DNA from: Dichetophora obliterata
Lineage: Eukaryota > Arthropoda > Insecta > Diptera > Sciomyzidae
Direction: 5' to 3'
DNA: 64,000 bases
Assembly (NCBI GenBank): GCA_963920525.1
Contig: OY986438.1
Span: forward strand, 77,243,560-77,307,559
Of this stretch, positions 55,810 through 64,000 are shown one piece after another. Position numbers and translations under genes: made by a program. The notes under the pieces are model-generated. The model had not been told where the DNA came from. It did no database searches and saw only the letters and a list, made by a program, of their open reading frames with translations. Positions within the stretch are counted from its first letter, which is position 1. Every line of letters begins with the position of its first letter.

Positions 55810-56285
55810 ATCGGTTCAGCCGTTTTCGAGTTTGAGTTTTCTACAGGAAGAACCGTCTGATATGTAGGATTTTTACTGATTTGTGGGCGGCAAAAGTAGG
55901 CGTGGCAACATTTATATATACATTGGACGCCATTCGAACCCATGGCACCTGAATACCAAGTTCCATCCTCAAAACGTGTCAACTCGGGAATTAATATGAT
56001 TTCGAAAAAGTAGGCGTAGATATAGTGCGACCACGCCAATTTTTAGTACATTTGCCGAAAGTAACCATACGAACTTAACTATCAAATTTTAGTCTAATAT
56101 GATCAAAACCGTCTTAAATATAGCATTTTTATTTATTTGTGGGCAATAAAGTCTTATCGCAATCGGATAAACTGCATTGCGAAGCATAAAATACGAACAT
56201 ACAAAAAACAAACATTAATTTTTTATTAGATGGAAATATACATTAGGGTGCATCGAAAAATTTAGATCGTATTCTAGGTCTAAAA
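55810..56285. other. Non-coding repeat-like DNA
   Basis: It contains TTGTGGGCGGCAAAAGTAGG and related GTGGGC/TAGGCGT motifs of the type found in dipteran intergenic repeats. No gene is seen. Confidence 0.4.
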
Positions 56286-56289
56286 TAAA

Positions 56290-59073
56290 AAAATTTTAGG
56301 AAAAAAGGTATGTCTTCCTCTTCCGCAAGGTCCTATAGTTTGGATTACTTTCGAGGCTAAGTGGAAGTGAATTCCACAATCTGATCGCACTTACGAAAAA
56401 CATTCTACTAGAAACAATGTAGTTGTATCTTGGGACCAAAATGTTCCTACTTCTACTAGACCTGCAGAACTCAAGTTTATCAAAAAGATATCGTGGGGAT
56501 CGCGAGTAGATGACTTTGTGTAAGAAAATACAGTTTCTTGCCTTAAGGTATTCGAGTAAGCCAATGCCCAAAATTTGGTTGCAATATATCGAGATATGTC
56601 AAATCTTTTCAGATCGTAAATATAGCGGGCAGCGTTATTGAATGCAACTAATAGCTTGTGAGAAGACCTCGAATCTAGCTGGCTATAAACAACTTCTGAG
56701 TTTGTTATGATTGGAAGCAGCAATTGTAAAACTAACTTTCTTTTAGTATTTGTTTGCATGAACAAAGCAGTCGTACGGAGATTTCATATACATAATAAAC
56801 TTTGCTTACACAAGAGTTAAAGTGTTCCTCACAGGATAGGGTGGAATTAACAATGTATCCAAGATTGGTTACCTTTTTAACTGTTTTCAGCTCAATGTCG
56901 TCCAATAACAAAGGTGGTGGGAGTACAGTATTCTGAAGATGCGTTTTCGAGATTGGTAGTATATATGATTTAAGGGGGTTTAATTTCAGCATATTAGTTC
57001 TGGCCCTCACTGACATTTTTTTTAGATCCTCATTCATTTTAATAAATAAATCATCAACGAGTCTAGTAGGCCTGGATAAGTTGAAGTTGAAGGTGAAGGT
57101 CATCAGCGTAAGCGTGCATGGTGACATATTTGCACTTATTGAATATGTCATTAATAAACAAAGTAAATAGGAGTGGGTCAAGAACAGAGCCTTGTGGAAC
57201 TCCACTCGTGGTCCTTCTAAATACAGAAAAATTGTTTCCCACCTTAACTCTTTGAGACCTACCAACAAGATAACTTTGAATAAAACGAACCGCGGAGTCA
57301 GAGAAATCAAAATAGCGCTTAAGTTTTTTGCAGATTAATGTGTGGTTCACAGAGTCGAATGCCTTAGAGAAGTCCAGTAAGCACAGCAATGTCAAATGCC
57401 GCATATCGTAAGGCTCTCTTATATCATCCAAAATTTTAACCAACGCAGTCGAACAGCTGTACTCTGATCGAAACCCAGACTGATGGTTAGATATGAGGTT
57501 AAATAAATTGATGTGGCCATTGATTTGTTCAGCTATGAGGCACTCACACACCTTCGACACTGAGGACAACAAACTTATTGTACGAAAATCGCAGGGTTCA
57601 CTAGCAAGCTTTTTTTTTGCAATGGTAATAATAGTAGCCACTTTTCAGATCTCAGGGTAACTAGCGGTAGTGAATCAGTGGTTTATTATATGCGCAAGGT
57701 GCTAAGCACATGTGGTAGAACAAGTTTAAGAAATCTAATAGAACTCCCGTCTTCACCGATAGCATTTGATTTGATTTTTTTAAAACACCGTGCAACATCA
57801 AATTCACTTACTGTTTAAAAACTAAATTCATTCGAAAGAACTAAAATGCTTTCGTCAAAATAGGGTGAGGAGGTCACGTCATTTTCAGGGCTAGAAACGA
57901 AATAGTCATTAAGGAAATTATCATCAATTTGACATTCATCAGACTCATTTCTGCATACTCCAATACCTTTTAGATTTTGCCAAAGCTGTTTCGATGGTAA
58001 AGGTAGACTTAATTTGGATATGTAATATTGTTTTTTTGAGAGTGTGACGGCACGAGGGTCTTCATTTCTAGCCTTTTTATATAGCTCCCAGTTAAGAGCA
58101 GTAGTGTTGCGTTTTCATTTGTTGTTATATTTGTTGCGATTATCTAGAGCCAGTTTCACTGAGTGTGTAAACCAAGGACAAGTATTATTGGTAACCCGAC
58201 GGGTACATAGTGGAACGTGAGTATTGAAGAGATTAGTTATAGTATAATTAAAAAAAGCTAATTTTTCATTGACTAACGAAAGGAACCAAACATCAGTCCA
58301 ATTTATGACAGACAAATCATTTATAAGCGACGCATAAACTATAGCTTTAAAATTGCGGTATGTAAAAAAGTTTCAGAGGGAGTAGGTGAGATGCCTACGT
58401 TTAATATGCAAAATATTAGATCATGGTCGGGCAGAAAAGAGATTTGGTCAAAAAGCAAGATAGACGGTGCGTCAGAAACAACAAATAAATCTAACAAGCT
58501 AACGCTAGCGTTATTTGAAGACCTCGTTGGAAAATTTCTAGTAAGGTTATCATTGTGTAAAAGATTTAAATTGAAATCACCACATAAAACTTAATGCTGA
58601 AAATCTAAGGCATAGCTAGAGATGGAAGAGAAGTCAGGTTCCAAACTGCAATTACGACTTGGATTATAAATACAAGAAAGAAAAATTTTAGTTACGCTAC
58701 TGCATATTTCAATATTTAAAAATTCGACTTCGGATCCACTTGACTCACTTAAGAATTTCACATTGAGATTTTCTTTACAGTATATCGCGACCCCTCCACC
58801 TCTTCTATTTGTTCTATCATGGCGGAACAGTTTAAAATTAGGTAAGTTGAAGTAAGAATCATTAACGTCCTCATTAAACCAGGTTTCCGTGACGCATACG
58901 ATATCAACAGAAGAATCTGCAAAAACGTATATAATACAGTCCAACTTAAAGTCATTAAGACTTCGTGCATTAAAGTGGACGATTTTTAGACCTGGGTGCT
59001 GTTTACTCGTAACTTCAATTACAGTTTTATGATTTTCGTAAGCGCTACGATCAGAGCCATCTACACTAGTCAT
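56290..59073 (-). pseudogene. Second CR1-like LINE family, ORF2
   Basis: The endonuclease lies at 59073-58591 (160 codons: KIVHFNARSLN, VCVTETWFNE, RRGGGVAIY, LSCIYNPSR). A broken middle follows. The RT is at 57641-57063 (192 codons: LLDFSKAFDSVNH motif A, SGVPQGSVLDPLLF motif B, AYADDLHLQ motif C). The thumb and C-terminus are at 57060-56296. At least five frameshifts or stops separate these parts. HFNARSLN and VTETWF match CR1-clade endonucleases. It is a different and older family than copies A-D. The 5' end is missing upstream of about 59073. Confidence 0.85.
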
Positions 59074-59189
59074 TAAAGATAATATAGTTTAGGATAATGA
59101 CCAAAAGCATTTAAAGTTAAGATATATGCAGAGTAAGAATAGAAAAGTTGATAGTGCGAAAATAAAGATAAAGAAGAGGAAATATATAA

Positions 59190-60573
59190 CTAAAAACAAC
59201 AACTACTGCAACGGCACCAAGAATATATGGACTACCAAAGCTGCACAAACCGAACATGCCATTGAGACCAATTTGCTCGTCCATCAACTCTCCACGAACT
59301 CAGCAAATATTTAGTGAAAATATTGAATAAGTTAACGGTAACATCTAAGTACAACATAAAAGACGCACTGGACCTAAAGAACAAACTTAATAACATATAC
59401 ATTTCAGACGATGAGAGACTAATATCATTCGACGTAGTATCACTTTTCCCTAGTATCCCAGTTGACTTCGCTATAAAAACAATAGAAAGAAAATGGACAA
59501 TAATAGAAAAATTCACAAATATGACCAAAAAACAATTTTCTGACATTTTATTACTTTGTATAAAAGACGCTAGATATTTAAAATATGACAACAAAATTTA
59601 TTTACAACTACGAGGCACGGCCATGGGATCACCTGCATCACCAATAGTAGCGGACGTAGTAATGGAAGACCTTTTAGATAAATGTTTAGACGATCTCCCA
59701 GTGAAACCAAAATTAGTTACCAAATATGTAGACGACCTTTTTGCGATAGTTAGATATGACCAAATCCAAAACACTTTAAACGCACTAAATTCATACCATA
59801 GGAGAATAAAGTTCACTTTAGAAAATGAAACTGACAATAAACTACCTTATCTTGACACATTACTTATGAGAAAATACAATAAAATAGAAATAAATTGGTA
59901 TCAAAAACCAACGGCAACAGGACGAATAATTCATTTTCACTCAAAACATCCAAAAAATATAATAATTAATACAGCTAAAAATTTTACAAACCGGGTTTTC
60001 GAAATAAGTGACAAAAAATTCCATAAGGACAATGCGATTAAAATTAAAGATATTTTAAAGAAAAACTGCTTTCCGGAATATTTAATTAAAAAAATTGTTA
60101 AACATAAAGAAAGAACAGTAAACGAAAAAGTGACGACAAACGACCCCCCTAAAACTTATAAAAGCATGACATATATTCCCGGTTTTTCAGAGAAGTTTAA
60201 AATGTCCAACATTTTTAATAAGGACCAGTTTAGAATAGCTTTTAAAACATCAAACACTTTACAAACTCTTTACACGAACACTAAATGTAAACTTGACAAG
60301 CAGGACAAATCGAATTTGATATATCAAATTCCGTGCAAAGGTGACGGATCCAATTTATGCGAAAAGGTATATGTTGGTACAACAAAAACTAAATTACGGA
60401 CGAGAATAGCAGGACATAAGTCAGACTTTAAAGCACTGGACAAACCTTTAGAACAAAAAACAGCATTAGCAGCCCATTGTACGAAGTCTGGACACGCTCC
60501 TGATTTTGACAAAACAAAAGTTCTGCAACAAGAGAAAAATTATAGGAGACGATACATGCTGATACATTACTGA
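59190..60573 (+). pseudogene. Penelope-like element: RT plus GIY-YIG endonuclease
   Basis: From 59314 a 419-codon frame is open. RT motifs: SFDVVSLFPSIP (residues 38-49), GTAMGSPASPIVADV (101-115), YVDDLFAI (138-145) and LPYLDTLL (177-184). The C-terminus is a GIY-YIG nuclease: LIYQIPC (335-341), CEKVYVGTT (349-357), Arg residues near 362-364 and QQEKNYRRR near 405. Just upstream, in another frame, [19 protein letters not shown] (about 59228) is the N-terminal block of the same RT, so there is a frameshift near 59290. The 5' half is missing. The ORF stop (TGA, 60571) lies in the duplicated segment that begins at 60566, so the element is cut there. Confidence 0.93.
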
Positions 60574-62563
60574 CAATATCTGACATGTTGTTATAAATTG
60601 AAGATAAGCGTACTCATAGGCGGGTAGACAGACAGACGAATATACGGATAGACGAACAAATAGACAGATGATCAGTAAATTGAAGATAAGCGGACAAGAA
60701 TACAGCTTGTGCTGGTAGACAGACAGACAGATGAACAGACAGACAGACGAAAAAAGAGTTGTTGCGTTTCTTACGCATGTCAAAGTTTATATTACACTTA
60801 AAATCAACTATGACTGAATATCGTGTGTTTGTATCTAGGGAAAACTCATAAGTAAAAAATATCAATGCAAGCGTTAGAGGACTATACATATTAATTTAAA
60901 GATAAACATTATACATGTTAATCTATAAGCATTTAATTTAAGTATCAATTAATAAGAATTCAATTTGAGTTAATATGTTTTTTTTTATGAACGTACTATG
61001 TGCGCGAAGCTGTCATGTGGTTTCATAAGATTTTGTGAATATCGAAGGGGTGAAGAAGCTAGTCGTGTGTTTTAGGTGTAGTGGAGTGATGGGCACACAC
61101 ATATTATCATATTCTTTGCTTGTGTGTGAAGCAGAGAAAAACGAAGAGCAACTTGGCGTTCGTCAGTTTTAAGCTTGAAGTTCTTCGATGCAGACCAGAC
61201 CTAACTACAGAAAGTGTTCAACATCAACTGACTTGATTTGCTTAGCAAAAATCAAAAAAAGCAACAGCCGAACGCACACGATTGAAAGCCACACGAAGAT
61301 GCTTATAGTGTACATGTGTCGACGTCGCTCAAGCAGCATTTTGTTTTCAAACACGTGTGTTTGGGAAGTTAAAATGTGCCCGACACTGGTGTAGTGTCAT
61401 ATGAGGAATATACTTTTTAATAATAGATTTTATGAACTACAAATAATGAGAATATTTAGCATATTTTTGTTGTAAATTGAAGATAAGCGTGGGTGAACTG
61501 CAGATAATATATTGATGAGTAGCCGAAAACGTTTTAATTGATAAAATTTAGATAGATTCATTAAAAATTTTACTTATAAGGTTTTATATATAGTCAAAAT
61601 TCTTTTTAATACTGTTTTAGGAACATGCCTCTTTTCATTGCAACAGCATCCATTTTCATTTTTTAGTGTTTTTTAGAAGCCAGCTGCTTCTTTCAATTTT
61701 GACTGCATTTATTGATTTTTAATGTGAGATACTCCATCAGTTAGACTACCAAGTGCAGTGAGTAAAGGTGCAAGTGGGAGAAAACCTTCAAATTTAGGTA
61801 GTGCATTACTCGATGTGTTTTTATTAAAAAAATTTTTTTTCTTGAAAAAATTATTTTTCTTATTTATCTTATTTTGCTAAAGATCGTCTATGCCCTTGAT
61901 TACTACTTGCTTATGTAGCTCTTGAACCACCTTTTTTCTTTCCATCTCTCGTGTTTTTCCTAAATACATTAATGTAAGTGTCGCTGATGTATTATTAAAA
62001 TCAATACGATTTATAAGGGGAATTTTAATCCTGAACTTCCCACCATGGGTCAGATTTATCCATGCTAATTTGATTTTATCATTCATTTGAAATAAAAAAT
62101 TAAAACCAACTAAAAAAAAATTCCGATTATGACTAATTTCTTCTCTCATTTCGCACAGGATGAAATACGATAGCTTAAAAGGAATTATTAATATTTCATT
62201 AAAAAAATACATTCTTTTATAAAGCATAGAAATTGCCCATGCTGGCGAGGAACGTTTAAGAAAATATGGTGTTGACATCAGGGTTAATTAAAAACATACT
62301 AGATCAAAAGATCAAAGAGGGAATAATTTAATAAAAAAAATAAAAAGAAATGTATCATAAATATTCATTGATGATTTCTTTATTCATATATAGAAAAATT
62401 CATTGATTTTATGATTAAACTAGCTGAACCCGGTGTGCTTCGCTACTCCCCTCGTTATAAAATAAAATTAAAAGTATTTATATATTTTTCACGCCATCGA
62501 ATTTTCGAAATAAGTCCACCCCAGCGCCACCTACCGTGTCCATTTATACACAAATTATTTTCT

Positions 62564-62599
<36 letters not shown>

Positions 62600-64000
62600 A
62601 TGCAATAACAATAGAGTTCAGCTACTACAGCTTTTTCGCACTTTCTCCGCATTGGATCATCTTAAGAACCAGCCCAAATAACATCAAAACATCTCAATAA
62701 GGCCATTCACAGTTCGAATACGCTGGTCTGCCATTTGTTCGATCCGCTATTTGTACGCCAATTTACGAAAGCGCATTTTGCTTTGCTGTTGTTTTGCATA
62801 CAAATGCAAATACGCAGGCACTCGTAAATAAAAGCAGCCCTTGGAGGTGTTTTTTGTACCTCGTATTTTTATGCTCTGTCTACAGCCGCATAATCACATA
62901 CATCATAGAGTTGCACAGTCTTTTTATACGACAGTCACATGGCGAGGTGCTCACAATTCGAACAATAACAAATGCTATAAATACGATTTGTTAAAAGTAC
63001 GCTCAAACCGTGAATAGCCCCAATGATATCGATAAGAGCGGTCCAAAACAATCCAAAGTGAGAAAAATTTACCCACCATAATATGGGTTGGGCTCAGGGA
63101 CAACACAAGACATAACAACTAACCATGCGTTTACATAGATCTAATCATACATTAGTTTTCAATCTACTTTTGAGTTGACCTTTCGATAAGTTAACATCAA
63201 AAAAGCTACAGTTGTTAACAAAGGTACTCATGCGATGTAATGGAGCAGTAGCCATATAATTTGTTCTACTAAAAGGTAAGTAAATTAAATTGTTAGCATT
63301 TCTACTGCTTCTACGGTTAGTGTTAAAATTTATAAGAGTTAGAAGTTCTGGTGAATCGAATACACCAGTTATGAGTTGGTGTAAATAGACGATATCTGCA
63401 GACTTCCTTCTCTCATTCAAAGATTGCATTTTTAAAAGTTTTAAACGATCCTCATAAGGAGGAAGGTTTAAAGTATCAGTTGCACTTAAGCCCCTTAGAG
63501 CAAACCGAACAAAACGTTTTTGGATTCTCTCTATACGTTCAACATGTACATTGTAACTTGGGGACCAAACTTGACTTGCATACTCTAAGTGAGGTCGCAC
63601 AATTGCATAATACAGCGTTGTAGTTGTGATCATACTATTAAATTCTTTGGCCCAGCGTTTCATAAACCCGAGCATAGAAGATGCTTTTTTACAAATGTAA
63701 TCAATATGAACGTTAAACGATAGCTTAGAATCCATGCATATACCAAGATCTTTGACAGAATCTACACGATTTAAAGCCGTATCTTTTATCGTATAATCAA
63801 AAATTAAATTATTCCTTTTTCGCGAAAAGGTCATAGTTTGGCATTTATCTGGATTTAGAAACATATTGTTTTTAGAACACCAAATTTCAAAGGATTTCAA
63901 ATCAGACTGGAGCAGATCTGAATTGTCTTTATCATCTATTGTTCTGTATATTTTCATGTCATCTGCATAGATAAGTAGATGAGAGTGTTTGATGATGTGG
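60566..64000. repeat. 3.4-kb duplication, right copy
   Basis: Partner of 33415-36848 (offset 27,152). It includes the same 133-codon frame (61877-62278), the GACA-rich simple repeat (60630-60755), the 27-T run and the start of a CR1 copy. It runs to the window end. Confidence 0.95.
62570..64000 (-). mobile_element. CR1-type LINE 3' part (copy D, duplicated from copy C)
   Basis: The A-tail, 3' UTR and ORF2 C-terminus match copy C base for base apart from G/T at 36780/63932 (an Ala to Asp change just downstream of YADD). ORF2 63957-63145 (270 codons) is open. It is part of the segmental duplication, so it does not represent a separate insertion. Confidence 0.95.

Overview
The window looks like the inside of one very large intron of an insect gene, packed with transposons. 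Two exons on the + strand (13075-13218 and 52487-52807) together encode one SH3 domain and the start of a Ser/Asn-rich region. They match the Cas-family scaffold (p130Cas/BCAR1/NEDD9; p130CAS in Drosophila) closely enough that I am confident of the family. The intron between them is 39,268 bp. The first exon of the gene and its substrate and C-terminal domains are not recognisable here. The repeat set (CR1, LOA/I-like and R1 LINEs, Ty3/Gypsy, Penelope, mariner of irritans and DD41D types, Tc1/Tc3, Polinton) and the AT-rich base composition suggest a higher fly. A DD41D mariner and LINEs ending in TAACC repeats would suit a tephritid, but that placement is inference.

Layout. 1-2240: the 3' end of a CR1 LINE, then a decayed Polinton/Maverick piece (DUF8207-like protein, packaging ATPase, phospholipase A2-like protein). 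2240-8250: a LOA-like LINE split by a 4-kb CR1 copy. 8250-13070: decayed repeats, a TE-derived ORF and a DD41D mariner. 13075-13218: SH3 exon. 13800-19400: a CR1 endonuclease fragment, a duplicated reverse-transcriptase fragment, and an RNase H-bearing LINE interrupted by a 1.76-kb palindromic foldback element. 19600-23050: an R1-clade LINE beside a TE-type ORF of unknown class, itself interrupted by a LINE. 24980-27400: Ty3/Gypsy pol. 28070-31010: an LTR copy, a foldback element, unassigned DNA and a tandem array. 31390-32919: a Tc1-like element. 33415-36848: one copy of a near-identical duplication. 35418-40230: an apparently full-length CR1. 41140-43964: a second Polinton piece with a solo LTR inside its DNA polymerase. 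45427-47366: a TIR element carrying an almost intact mariner. 47729-50115: a Tc3-like transposase split by a LINE. 52487-52807: second Cas exon. 55425-60573: CR1 fragments and a Penelope-like element. 60566 to the end: the second copy of the duplication.

Nearly every coding sequence other than the two exons is a transposon relic. Several insertions can be resolved exactly because the target-site duplications are visible and removing the insert reopens the host reading frame. The most useful observations are the Cas gene itself, the near-perfect 3.4-kb duplication 27 kb apart, the palindromic elements, and two Polinton fragments that overlap in gene order.

Identifications rest on reading motifs by eye. 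No database search was run, and LINE clade names should be taken as likely, not proven.
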